Below, one piece after another: positions 26,899 through 36,718 of a stretch of 42,800 bases of DNA. This DNA is from Treponema sp. Lineage in GTDB: Bacteria > Spirochaetota > Spirochaetia > Treponematales > Breznakiellaceae. The stretch spans positions 1 to 42,800 of the forward strand of contig JAIRPG010000079.1 of assembly GCA_031257105.1 (NCBI GenBank). The letters are read 5' to 3'. The notes below the pieces were generated by a model. That model saw only the letters and a program-made list of their open reading frames with translations, ran no database searches and was not told where the DNA came from. Every line of letters starts with the position of its first letter. The stretch's first letter is position 1. Both the position numbers and the translations under genes were made by a program.

Positions 26899-26977
26899 AT
26901 AATCTTCATTATAATACCCGTCACTCGATTAGAAAAGCGTCATTGACTGAGCGTAGGCTTATGTCTAAGGTTATCCC

Positions 26978-28792
26978 GTGAACCCCTTACGGTTAACCGT
27001 TTTGAGCCTTTTGCTTCTCGCCGTAATTCCCCGGACGCTCCCGGCTGAAAATGGGGAAGAGGTCAGGCGGCGGCGCCTTATCGAAGTTCTCCGGGGGGAA
27101 GGAATAGCCTTCGAGGAACGCAGCCTTGATGAATCGGGCGGAAGCGGTTCTTCGGTGTTTGTACGCATCGGTAATACCGGCGGTGCGGTAAACCATGCGC
27201 CTTTTATCCTGGCGATACCCCTTTCCATGGCTTCCGATACAGACGAATTCCCCTTCCGGTTTGAAACCGGCATTTGGTATATCAAAAAGAACCGAGCCGC
27301 TCCCCCACCCTTCCCCATGCTGGCGGTGTTTCTGGGAGACGAAGAACCGTCGACCCCGGAGGGAATCCATCCAGGCCTGGAAGATCTCTACGCCCAGCTT
27401 GATGAGCCTGAAAATTCTCCCCTCGTGTATCTGGCCCTATCCGATGCGCCCCGGAAACTTCGTATTCATCATGGTTCCGCCGGTTACAGCGCCCCCTTGA
27501 GCCTTCTTGAACCTTTAACGGCGCTCTTGGCGAAGCGCTGGGCCGGATTGTATAGCTTGGGGATTCAACATACCGAGATCTACCGGCTCGGGCTCGCCCG
27601 GGGGCTTCCCGCCCTCAACTTTGTTCAGCGTAGGGATATGCCCGCCCTCGCCCTTACTTCAATCTCCGGCGGTAAAACCGGCGGCGCTCCTCTGGATGCG
27701 GAAGCCCTCGGAGAATTCCTGGCGGAGTATGGCGCCGCCGTTGATTTTTCCTTTGAGCGCGCCGATACCCATTACGCGATTTTTGTTTTCGGCGGGCGCG
27801 CCGGGTTTCTTCCGGAGCGGGCGCTCACCCTTCTTTTGCTGAACGCGGGAGGTCTCTGCCTCCTCTTGTTTCTTGGGTACGGCGTCATTTTTAGACGGAG
27901 GATAAGCATCCTCTGGAGCCGGGGCTTCGTATTCTTCTGGGTAGGCCCCCTCCTCTTCGGTTTTCTCTTCCTCTGCTGCCTGGGAATGGGGCTCTTCTTG
28001 AACCGGCTTCTCAATACGCTTAACGTCTCCCCGGAACGGGTCGGATTTGGAGGCGCTTTCCTGGTTATGTTGAACGGGGGACTGCTCTTTTCCCTCATCG
28101 CCCCGCTCTTAAACGGCCTGCCTATCAAGGGAAAAGCCGGTCTCTACGGCAATACCGCAGTCTTTATGACCGCAGCGGGACTTTTGGGAGGGATCTTCCT
28201 CGACATCGGTACAGGGCCGGGCCTGCTGTGGATACTCTTCTGCGCCTGCCTTGGCGCCATCCTCAAGATGCCCACCGGGGCGTTGGTCTGCGCCGCCGCT
28301 TCTCTCCTCTCCCCCCTGACCATACTGCTGGATTCCACCGAAACAGGGCGTTTTATGGCCATTTTTCAGCCGCGCTACATCCTGTTCTTCTTGGGTTTTA
28401 CCGCCTTGACCCTGCCTTTCTACTTGCTTATGAACCGGGCAATTCTGCTCTTGCGGCGCCGGTATCACCGCCCGTACCGTCGACGCCATACCCGGTATCG
28501 CCTGATCATGCTGAGAGCGGCGCTCCTTTTCTTTTCTATCGGGGGGCTTTTTTTCTATGGATACCGGCTTTCAAAGCTGCCGGAGCGCCGGGTAGAAACC
28601 CAGGAGCCCTACCACACGATTTCCATGGTAAGGGGCCCGGCGGTCAAGAGATCTCCCATTTCTGCGGAAAAAGCAACTTTACCCCCTTGTACCGAAGCTT
28701 GTCCGACCGGAGGTACGGGAAGCCGTCCGTCCGCGCCGGAAAAGAAAAGCTCCGCGTCATTGGGCAGCTTAAAGCTCATATCCGCCGTATAG
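26978..28792 (+). CDS. Hypothetical multi-pass membrane protein
   Basis: N-terminal signal-like sequence, predicted extracytoplasmic region, then several hydrophobic helices (FLGYGVIFRR..., GFVFFWVGPLLFGFLFLCCLGMGLFL, ...). The tail past ~28600 is uncertain. Confidence 0.7.
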   Translation: MNPLRLTVLSLLLLAVIPRTLPAENGEEVRRRRLIEVLRGEGIAFEERSLDESGGSGSSVFVRIGNTGGAVNHAPFILAIPLSMASDTDEFPFRFETGIWYIKKNRAAPPPFPMLAVFLGDEEPSTPEGIHPGLEDLYAQLDEPENSPLVYLALSDAPRKLRIHHGSAGYSAPLSLLEPLTALLAKRWAGLYSLGIQHTEIYRLGLARGLPALNFVQRRDMPALALTSISGGKTGGAPLDAEALGEFLAEYGAAVDFSFERADTHYAIFVFGGRAGFLPERALTLLLLNAGGLCLLLFLGYGVIFRRRISILWSRGFVFFWVGPLLFGFLFLCCLGMGLFLNRLLNTLNVSPERVGFGGAFLVMLNGGLLFSLIAPLLNGLPIKGKAGLYGNTAVFMTAAGLLGGIFLDIGTGPGLLWILFCACLGAILKMPTGALVCAAASLLSPLTILLDSTETGRFMAIFQPRYILFFLGFTALTLPFYLLMNRAILLLRRRYHRPYRRRHTRYRLIMLRAALLFFSIGGLFFYGYRLSKLPERRVETQEPYHTISMVRGPAVKRSPISAEKATLPPCTEACPTGGTGSRPSAPEKKSSASLGSLKLISAV

Positions 28793-29280
28793 CCCGCAAA
28801 AGATGCTTTTAGCAGGGCGGCCAGTTCCGGATCAGACGGTTTCCCCCCGCTGAGGGTGAGGGAAAGGCGGCGCTTGCCGTTTTCTTCGGTAAGAGACGCG
28901 CCTTGACCGGTAGCGTCCAAAAAGCGAAGGAGCGCGGCGGTATGTGAAAATTCCAGCGTCACGTTGCTGATCACGTCCGATCCGACGGTCTTCGTGGAGA
29001 AGGAAGCGACCTTGAGCCCCTCTATCCTCGCCGCCGTCCGCTCAAAGTCCGTCTTGCCTGTGGGGATCGGGGGCCGGCCTTCGTTGCCATCGAATTTCCC
29101 CAGAGATTCCAACTCACGGGAGATCCGGTACTCCAATTTGGCGATCCCCGAACCGTCCTTTTTTATGGTGATGTCCGATCCCAGACCGACGCAAGAACTC
29201 AGAAAACTTGCCAGAAGTATCCCCCCGATAATCCGGCTCCCGTCATAAATCCGCGTATTTTGTCCTGATACCCTCTCCAT
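28609..29280 (-). CDS. Hypothetical lipoprotein
   Basis: GGILLASFLSSCVGLGSDITIKKDGSGIAKLEYRIS: lipobox and coherent composition. Confidence 0.7.
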   Translation of the reverse strand: MERVSGQNTRIYDGSRIIGGILLASFLSSCVGLGSDITIKKDGSGIAKLEYRISRELESLGKFDGNEGRPPIPTGKTDFERTAARIEGLKVASFSTKTVGSDVISNVTLEFSHTAALLRFLDATGQGASLTEENGKRRLSLTLSGGKPSDPELAALLKASFAGYTADMSFKLPNDAELFFSGADGRLPVPPVGQASVQGGKVAFSAEMGDLLTAGPLTMEIVW

Positions 29281-29289
29281 ACTTACCTC

Positions 29290-29577
29290 TTAAAATTCTT
29301 CCGTATGTATCCGTACATCCTGAATTCGGATCGGCATTTCATCTTCTACCATCTTGAACGCTTTATTCAGAACCATTTCCCCAAAATCACGGGAATTGGA
29401 TACCAAAGCCGCCCCTATCTGGGCGAAAGAGAGCGAATCTTGTAGATTCACCTCGGCGGCGCTGAGATGAAACCGGCGCTGCAGCTTATCCTTTATGGAA
29501 CGGATGACCTGCCGTTTATCCTTCAAGCTTTCCACATCAGGAATTTCAAAGAGAAGCTGCATCATGGAAACCATCAT
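29290..29577 (-). CDS. DUF503-family protein
   Basis: MQLLFEIPDVESLKDKRQVIRSIKDKLQRRFHLSAAEVNLQDSLSFAQIGAALVSNSRDFGEMVLNKAFKMVE; start at or near 29577. Confidence 0.85.
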   Translation of the reverse strand: MMVSMMQLLFEIPDVESLKDKRQVIRSIKDKLQRRFHLSAAEVNLQDSLSFAQIGAALVSNSRDFGEMVLNKAFKMVEDEMPIRIQDVRIHTEEF

Positions 29578-29662
29578 CGGCCCTCTCCTCCCCCTGTTTG
29601 CGCGGCGTGAAAACAAGCCGGGCTGTTTAGACACGCCGCTAATACGTATACTGTACTCTAAA

Positions 29663-32600
29663 ATGTATCGTTTGCGTAGCCCAAAACGCTCTATTCCGGC
29701 GGTTCTTCTGTTCTATCTCACGTTTTTTTCCCTTCAGACCGTATCGGGCGAGGCGGAAACGGCGGCTGAGACAAGCCGGGATACGCGGCCCCTTCCCGAA
29801 GCCCCCGCCGAAGAGGCGGCTCCTGAACTCTTGGCCCTTTCATTAGGCGATTCCGAGGTATCCCTTTTCCTCAACGGCTTCTGGAAGGGAACGTTCAGCG
29901 CCGGTTACGGCATTACCTTGAGCCCGCTGGGCTTGAGCGCGGCGTCCGGTGAATCGCCGTTCCTCTTTACCCAGGAGGCGGATCTGACCCTCTCGCTTTG
30001 GATTCGCCGGAAGTGGTTTGTGGAAGCCGGTTTTCTGGATGATTATGCAATGAACACGTACCGGGCCGGATACCAGGGAGCGGAAGGCGAGGCGGTTCGA
30101 TATGTGGGAATCGGGAACACCGGCCTCGACTTTCCAGACTTCCCCTACCTGGATCTGGGAGGAGACTCTCCCGCGTCACTCGGAGTCTATGGGCGCTTCG
30201 GTTCCGGGGCTTTGAATCTGCACAGCATTGTCCGCTACGATGCCGCCTCACGGGAGGAACGGGTTTTTGTGGGGAACCGGGAACGAAGCTATTCTTCCGT
30301 ACCGGTAGACGCTCCCCTGAGGGGCCTTTCGTTTGTCTTGCCCGCCGAAAATATCGGGGAGATTCCGGTGATCTACCTTGAGGATGCCGGCGGAGACATA
30401 CGCGGAAGCGACCTGCGCCGCTGGAGGCGCGCCCGATCCGGTGAATTTGCGGTAAGCGCCCGTTACGGCATAGGAGAGCTCCGTTCCAGCGCGAAAGGCC
30501 GGGTTGCCGTTGCCTACGGCCCGGGAAAAAGTTCCGCCGCCGGTTACGCCCTGGGCAGCTATGCCGGCGAAGGTTTTCTTGGGGAGGTTCAGGAATTCTT
30601 TGCGGACAACTCCCTGAACCGTTACCCTCAGCCCGGTCAGGAAGACAGCGCTTTAACCGGGACGGCCCTCAATATCCCCGGCACGGTAGAACTGGAAGGG
30701 AATATCGCCCTGGTGATCTACGAACCGGGAACCTTTTCTCCGTTTGAGCGGCAAAACCGCTACCGTCCGCCCACGAGCAATGCCCCGGCGTCGACGGCGG
30801 CCCTGGTACGGGTATCCTCCGGGGAGGTTTTGCGAGATTACGAAGTGGTTCCGGTGGAAGCCCTTAACGCCCTTTCAGAGCTTTCCGAAAACAACCTCTT
30901 TGAAGCCGGCAGAGCGGTAGAACTGAAAAAGACAGGCGGTCAAAAGACCTTCGGTCTTACGGATCTCCGCTCTGTGGAAAGCCGCTGGCCTTTAGCCGGG
31001 ACCTATCCTTCTCTGTACCTTCCCGGAACGCGGGGGCTTACTGATGATATAGCCCTGCGATTCACCAATTACGGCGCTCCCGGCGCTTTTATCATCGGCG
31101 CTGACGCCATACCCGGTTCAGTCCAGGTCTACCGGGGAGGGCTTCCGGATACGGAGTTTACCTTCAATGCATCCGGTGGAGAAGTAACGCTGAAAAATCC
31201 CCCCGGATTCAATGAGGTAATTCGCATACGCTACCTGAAAAAAGGCTCCGCGCTCCCATTTGGCAGCCTGACCGCCGGGATCGGGGTGACCTATGATCCT
31301 GAGGGGCCTTTTCGTTCCGCGTTGGCCCTTGGGTTACGCTGGAATATCAGTAAAGACGCCTACACTGAGGAAGAGAGAACCAGTCCCGGCACGGTTGGTT
31401 TGGGCGCCGAGGCAGCCTTGGATTTTGACCGCCTAAAAGCAAAAGTAACCCTGGGCCTGGGATTTGAACAACCGGATACCACCGGGTTCTACCGGGTTGC
31501 CGGGATGGAAGGAACGGAACGAACCTTGGAAATCCCCGCTTCCACAGCCTTTATTTCCGAAGCCCCGGCGGATTCCCTTGACCCGGGAGCGTCATTTTCG
31601 GGCTTGCGGGCCGATACCCGTTCCGCGCTGGTATACCGGAACTACCAGAACCCGGACATCTTGGGATCCGTTTCGCTGCTCCCGGTGAGCTCAGCCGCCC
31701 CGGTAATCTCCGGGAGGAACGGCCCCTATCCGGTGAAAGATCCTTCCGTTTCCCGGGAGACCTTGCTGGGCGCTGAATTTACCCTTACGGAGGAGCAGCG
31801 CTGGACAGGGTTCCAAGTTCCCCTGCGTGACGAAGCGGATATTCTGGAGGAAGCTCAGGAAATCGGCGTCCCCTTCCGGCTCTACGGTTTTGAACGTGAA
31901 GCGGATATACGGATAATCGTCCAGTTCGGCGCGCTGGCGGCCAAGGATTCCGGGGAGGCCGATAACCCCGCCCTCATAACTTCACGGGAAATATACCCGG
32001 ATAACCATACCGGGGAAGGGGTTCTCAAGCTCGGCAGGATCTCGCTTACCGGTGAGGATCGGAGGCGGCTCAAAGACGCCCGGTTCATGCGTATCCTCAT
32101 CCTCCGCTCAGACACCCCTGGAACCGCAACGGAGGTATCGGGCCGGGTTTTGACAGCCCCTCCCTATGTATTAGGAGCCGGTTTCAAGGCTCTTATCATA
32201 CGAAACGGCGCGCTCGAAGCCGCTCCTGATGAACCCGGTCAAAGCTCCGTTGCCGCAGCGGAAAAACAGGACATCGGTCTGGAAGCGGCGTACCGGGAAC
32301 GGATCAACCGGTTTCACCCGGAAAACACTCCCCAGCGGGTCCTTGAGGCGTCTTGGAAAAACCTTGAAGCGGGGGAATCCGCCGGCGCGGGCGGCAAAAC
32401 CGGAGCAATCCCCCTGGATCAATACCAGACGCTCAGTTTCTTTTTCAAAGCGCCCGTAATTGCGGGCGCAATTGCGCCTGACTCATCCCGCCTTCGCGTC
32501 TTTATCGCCGGAGGGCCTGAATCGATAAGCGCCAATGAGATCGCTTTGGAAGCGGATATTCCCCTTTCGGCCTTCAATCCCGGGCACTGGTCTTTGGTGT

Positions 32601-34507
32601 ATCTGCGTTACGGCGGCGAACATTGCGGCGTGTATGTGGGAGAAACGTTCATTCCGGAAGGGAAACTACGTTACCGCCCCTCAGGAGCCGGAAGTCCGTC
32701 AAATCAGAGGTACGCCGCCGTGTTTCTCTGCCCTTTAGGAGCGGGAGATTCCCTTCAGGACGGCGCTTTTTCTCTCGATGAAATCACCCTTGAAGACGCG
32801 GCGCCGGCTTATCATTTCAATGGAGGCGGTTCCCTGACGTGGCGGCATCCGGAAGCGCTGTTATCCCTGGGAGGCTTGGCGATTGTGGAAGCCGTTTCCT
32901 TGAATACCGCTCTGGAAAGCGCTGTTCAGGGGGATCCCTTTACCCAGAATTCGCCTTTTTCCTATGCGGCGCTAACCCGTTCCACGCTGGAATTCAGCCT
33001 CTTGGGAACCCGGCTTTCCTTTAACACGGCCTTTGCCTTCCTCCCAAATGAAAACTCCTGGAGCGCCGGGCACGAAATTCTCCGTTCCTGGGGGCCTTTT
33101 ACCGTGTCGGAATCATTCTCCCTTGACCCTTCGGATGTTTCCTTAAACCATCGGCTCAGCTTTTTACTCAACGCTCCGGTCAGAGGCCGGCTGGAAGGAA
33201 ACTTGCTTTACCGGAATCAGGATCTGGAGCAAACATGGAACGCCGGTCTGGGCATAGCTCCGGCCTCCAGCCGTCCGCTGGGCATATCAATCGATGCGGA
33301 CATCCAGTGGCTCAGCGAAGGGGAGGATTTCGGCCCGCTTGATAATTACGGCGATGCCTGGGTTAAGAGCTGGGAACCGCTGATCCCCGATAGAGGAACG
33401 GGGGCTAAAAAACGGGACATTCACGGCCTTCTAAAAATCCCCCTCAAACTATCCCCGCTGGGCTTGGAATGGTCCGCCGATGGACGCTCCGGTTTTATCC
33501 AAAGCTCCAACTCCACCAAAGCGGAGACCCGGAGCAGGCTGGATCTGCCCTTCACGTTGGGCGAGATCCGTTTTCTTTTCCGGGGAGAACGAATATTCAC
33601 CCGGAATCTGTTCTATCAAAGCGAGGACGCCCTGAGCGATGGTTTCCGTTACTACGAAAGCCTTAAAGACTCCTGGCGGCTCTGGCTCTCGCTGCCGTTC
33701 TATAGCCTCTTCGATCCCCTGCTGCCGGATACTCTGGGCGGCGTTCTGGAAGAAGCGGACACGGCGGACATCACCGAATATGGTCTATTCAGCGATGGAA
33801 TCTCCTTTACCCTGGAACTTCCCCAGAACTTCGGCGTCAACTCCCTCTACTTTCCCTCCCATATCGAGACACGGGTATTCAGGAACCTTCTGAAAAAACT
33901 CGACATTCCCACCGATGTGCTCAATATTAACTCCGCCCTGCGTTTTTCCTCGATAAATATATTCGGGGCCTTTGGCGCCGTACCGGTCTTTCCTTTTTAT
34001 CAAAGCGAGGAATTGAATCATACCCTGGAAGCTCAGGTAGCCATTCCCCAGAATGACCTCGTTTCTTGGAAGGCGCAGGACGAACAGCGCATGACTTTCT
34101 ATGGGTTTAGCGGTGCGGAATTAGCGCTGGTAAATGCGTTTACGATTGGATCTTCGCTGTGGCAGGAAAGTTTCACACTGGAATGGACGGCGCCGGCCCC
34201 GAAGTCTATTTTGGGCGTCTTCTATCTCTGGCTGACCGACAAAATCCGGGATTCAAACACCTGGCCGGCGCTGGCTAAACTGGGAGCCGGCGAATTCGAG
34301 CGGCTGCGGAAAGAAAATCTGGAAATTCTATTTGAACAGGGAAGCGCGTTTCAATCGGCGTTTATTCTCGGGCATGAATCGATCATCCGTATCTTGGGAC
34401 GCCTGTACTTCTCAACTTTCATAAAGCTGAACTGCCGTCAAAACTATTCTACCTCTGTTTACTCATTTACCGGCTTGATCGGCGTTACCCTCAACGTCAG
34501 CTTTTGA
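29663..34507 (+). CDS. Very large putative outer-membrane/cell-surface beta-barrel protein (~1614 aa)
   Basis: Signal-like start MYRLRSPKRSIPAVLLFYLTFFSLQTVSGEAE; long beta-rich repetitive sequence; C-terminal FTGLIGVTLNVSF with terminal aromatic residue. ORF track starts at 29495. Confidence 0.75.
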   Translation: MYRLRSPKRSIPAVLLFYLTFFSLQTVSGEAETAAETSRDTRPLPEAPAEEAAPELLALSLGDSEVSLFLNGFWKGTFSAGYGITLSPLGLSAASGESPFLFTQEADLTLSLWIRRKWFVEAGFLDDYAMNTYRAGYQGAEGEAVRYVGIGNTGLDFPDFPYLDLGGDSPASLGVYGRFGSGALNLHSIVRYDAASREERVFVGNRERSYSSVPVDAPLRGLSFVLPAENIGEIPVIYLEDAGGDIRGSDLRRWRRARSGEFAVSARYGIGELRSSAKGRVAVAYGPGKSSAAGYALGSYAGEGFLGEVQEFFADNSLNRYPQPGQEDSALTGTALNIPGTVELEGNIALVIYEPGTFSPFERQNRYRPPTSNAPASTAALVRVSSGEVLRDYEVVPVEALNALSELSENNLFEAGRAVELKKTGGQKTFGLTDLRSVESRWPLAGTYPSLYLPGTRGLTDDIALRFTNYGAPGAFIIGADAIPGSVQVYRGGLPDTEFTFNASGGEVTLKNPPGFNEVIRIRYLKKGSALPFGSLTAGIGVTYDPEGPFRSALALGLRWNISKDAYTEEERTSPGTVGLGAEAALDFDRLKAKVTLGLGFEQPDTTGFYRVAGMEGTERTLEIPASTAFISEAPADSLDPGASFSGLRADTRSALVYRNYQNPDILGSVSLLPVSSAAPVISGRNGPYPVKDPSVSRETLLGAEFTLTEEQRWTGFQVPLRDEADILEEAQEIGVPFRLYGFEREADIRIIVQFGALAAKDSGEADNPALITSREIYPDNHTGEGVLKLGRISLTGEDRRRLKDARFMRILILRSDTPGTATEVSGRVLTAPPYVLGAGFKALIIRNGALEAAPDEPGQSSVAAAEKQDIGLEAAYRERINRFHPENTPQRVLEASWKNLEAGESAGAGGKTGAIPLDQYQTLSFFFKAPVIAGAIAPDSSRLRVFIAGGPESISANEIALEADIPLSAFNPGHWSLVYLRYGGEHCGVYVGETFIPEGKLRYRPSGAGSPSNQRYAAVFLCPLGAGDSLQDGAFSLDEITLEDAAPAYHFNGGGSLTWRHPEALLSLGGLAIVEAVSLNTALESAVQGDPFTQNSPFSYAALTRSTLEFSLLGTRLSFNTAFAFLPNENSWSAGHEILRSWGPFTVSESFSLDPSDVSLNHRLSFLLNAPVRGRLEGNLLYRNQDLEQTWNAGLGIAPASSRPLGISIDADIQWLSEGEDFGPLDNYGDAWVKSWEPLIPDRGTGAKKRDIHGLLKIPLKLSPLGLEWSADGRSGFIQSSNSTKAETRSRLDLPFTLGEIRFLFRGERIFTRNLFYQSEDALSDGFRYYESLKDSWRLWLSLPFYSLFDPLLPDTLGGVLEEADTADITEYGLFSDGISFTLELPQNFGVNSLYFPSHIETRVFRNLLKKLDIPTDVLNINSALRFSSINIFGAFGAVPVFPFYQSEELNHTLEAQVAIPQNDLVSWKAQDEQRMTFYGFSGAELALVNAFTIGSSLWQESFTLEWTAPAPKSILGVFYLWLTDKIRDSNTWPALAKLGAGEFERLRKENLEILFEQGSAFQSAFILGHESIIRILGRLYFSTFIKLNCRQNYSTSVYSFTGLIGVTLNVSF

Positions 34508-35536
34508 TTCTTCCGCGGCGCCGCTTGATTCGGCGTCATTCCGTTCCGCCGCTTCCTGTATGCCGGCGATAAGCTTACGAATATCATCCCTTCCGGCGTC
34601 GGTAACCCCTTCCCGCTCTAAAAGGGACTCCAAAGCGGCGGTATCGTTAAAACCTTCGTCGACCGCTTGGCCCAGTTCGGTTATCCCTTCCTGGTTTTCA
34701 GGATCCGCAATGAGGAGCAAGCGGCCAATGGTAAAACGAATGGCGGAACGTTCCGGTCCTTGAGCCTGGGCGCCGCCGGAAGACGCTCCCCGGGGAAGGG
34801 CGCTCAGAATCGTCCGGTATTCTTCCAGCGCCCTTGCGTAGAATTCTTCCTTTTCCAGAAGCTGCGCGTATTCATACCGCACCATGTTATCCGTTTTATT
34901 TTGAAGCCATTGTGCATACCGATCCACCGCCTCTGCTTTCTCCAACTTATTCTGGGAACGGGCAAGCAGGAGAATGGCGTCACTGTTATCGTCCAACGTA
35001 TAGGGGTACTTAAGCAAGACTGTTTCGGCTTCGGCGTATTTTTCTAAGGCAAAAAGGATCAGCGCGTAATTGTAACCATCATCGGCGCTCTCCGGAACCA
35101 GGGCTAAAACCCGATCATAAAATGTTTCCGCCTCCGCAAGATCGCCGGTTTTTATCAGCGTATACGCGGCGGCTTTTAGCGCAAGGATATTCTCAGGATC
35201 CTTCGTGAGAATTCGGTTGAAATAGCGGAGAGCCTCTTCATAACGTTCAGTTTCAAAGGCGATCCTGCCCAAATTGTACTCAGAGGCAACTTTGGTCTTA
35301 TCCACCGCCCGGGCGCGATTAAGCCACTTTTCCGCCTCCGCATACTTGCCGAGCTCAAAATAAGCCATACCGAGGGAGTAATATTCCTCGGCGGAGGTAA
35401 CTTCCCGAAAAACAGCGCAGGAGAAAAGAAAAAAAAGCAGAATAAGGCCAACCGGAATGCCCAGAAACAACGAACCGTTCATCCGGATAATAGAGGCTTT
35501 ATCCGAATCCTCAGCCCTCAGCACTACTGTATTCAT
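34463..35536 (-). CDS. TPR-repeat lipoprotein or membrane-anchored protein
   Basis: LILLFFLFSCAVFREV lipobox-like; TPR repeats YYSLGMAYFELGKYAEAEKWLNRARAVD, SEYNLGRIAFETERYEEALRYFNRILTKDPEN. Confidence 0.85.
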   Translation of the reverse strand: MNTVVLRAEDSDKASIIRMNGSLFLGIPVGLILLFFLFSCAVFREVTSAEEYYSLGMAYFELGKYAEAEKWLNRARAVDKTKVASEYNLGRIAFETERYEEALRYFNRILTKDPENILALKAAAYTLIKTGDLAEAETFYDRVLALVPESADDGYNYALILFALEKYAEAETVLLKYPYTLDDNSDAILLLARSQNKLEKAEAVDRYAQWLQNKTDNMVRYEYAQLLEKEEFYARALEEYRTILSALPRGASSGGAQAQGPERSAIRFTIGRLLLIADPENQEGITELGQAVDEGFNDTAALESLLEREGVTDAGRDDIRKLIAGIQEAAERNDAESSGAAEESKADVEGNADQAGK

Positions 35537-35596
35537 TTTTATATCATACCGGGTATTTTTTAATTGTCAAAGCGCCCTGTCCTGTAGGGAAAGAAC

Positions 35597-36718
35597 TCAG
35601 GGCATTTCCAAAGCTTTTTCTACATAAGGGCTCATAAGCTGGGCAACCGCCCTACCCCGCCATTCTCCAGCTCTGACATTTCGGGATAAATAATCCCAAA
35701 ATTCCTGGGCGGCCTTCGTTTTTCCGATTCCAAAAAAAGCCGTACCCAAATAATAAGCGGTCTTAAAGTATTCAATTTCTTCAATATAAGCGGATAACGA
35801 AGACATTCGTACAACGGTATCGATAAGTTCATTAATGGTAGTAAAAGAATAGTCGTACTGAATACGGTTGAGTTCTTCTATTAGGATCGTGTTCTGAATC
35901 AAAAAGGCAAATATAAGATGTTCCGCCGCCCGGCTATGGCGGCCTGTGGCATAATAGTAAAAGCCGAGGAGTGTATGCGCTCGCAAAACTCCGGCGTTAT
36001 TGTAACGGTATAAGGTCATAAATTGATTTATTCCACCGGTTTCGAGAGTCCTCGTCATGGCGTTACGAACAAAACTATCCGTGTCCTCTGACCAGAGGGA
36101 ATCACCGGCAAGGATCTCCACAAGCCGTCGCTCCATCTCGGTGTATTCTTGCCTAAGCCGGTGGGCTTCGGCCATTTTATAGAGAAGCTCCGGCGCAAAG
36201 GCGGGATTTTCCAGAAGCCCTCTCTGTTCATAGGCTTTTTGGTATTGCCGGATAGCGATACTCAGTTCTCCTTCGGCCCGGTAGGTTTCACCTATCCAGT
36301 ACTCAGCCTCGGGGTAGTCTTTAAGGCGGCCCAGCTCTGCCAATGCTTTCTGAGCGGAATTCTCCAGATTCGTCTTCGGTATCCGGTAATAGATCTCTTC
36401 CAACGCCCGGCCCGCATTCACATAGTTTTTGCCGGCAATATAGGTTTCGATCAGTTCCAGGTTGTCGCCAAGACGCCGCACCTCCGAAATAGACAGCAAG
36501 GCAACCAAGTCCTCTTCCATGCGAGTATAGGTAGATCTCCGTTGAGCGCGGGCGTCTTCAAAAGCTAACAATGCCTCTCCGTAAGCGCCGCTTCTGAAGG
36601 CAAGCTTTCCCTGTTCCAGAGCAAACCAATAAGGCCGCTCCGGTTTCTGTTGAGCCCAGTACCGGGGCGCAAGAAGAAGCAAAAACGCGCAGACCGTCCA
36701 TAACCGCTTTGGACTCAT
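35597..36718 (-). CDS. TPR-like periplasmic protein
   Basis: Signal peptide LWTVCAFLLLLAPRYWAQ; TPR/SEL-like helices; start overlaps the ispG stop codon. Confidence 0.75.
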   Translation of the reverse strand: MSPKRLWTVCAFLLLLAPRYWAQQKPERPYWFALEQGKLAFRSGAYGEALLAFEDARAQRRSTYTRMEEDLVALLSISEVRRLGDNLELIETYIAGKNYVNAGRALEEIYYRIPKTNLENSAQKALAELGRLKDYPEAEYWIGETYRAEGELSIAIRQYQKAYEQRGLLENPAFAPELLYKMAEAHRLRQEYTEMERRLVEILAGDSLWSEDTDSFVRNAMTRTLETGGINQFMTLYRYNNAGVLRAHTLLGFYYYATGRHSRAAEHLIFAFLIQNTILIEELNRIQYDYSFTTINELIDTVVRMSSLSAYIEEIEYFKTAYYLGTAFFGIGKTKAAQEFWDYLSRNVRAGEWRGRAVAQLMSPYVEKALEMP

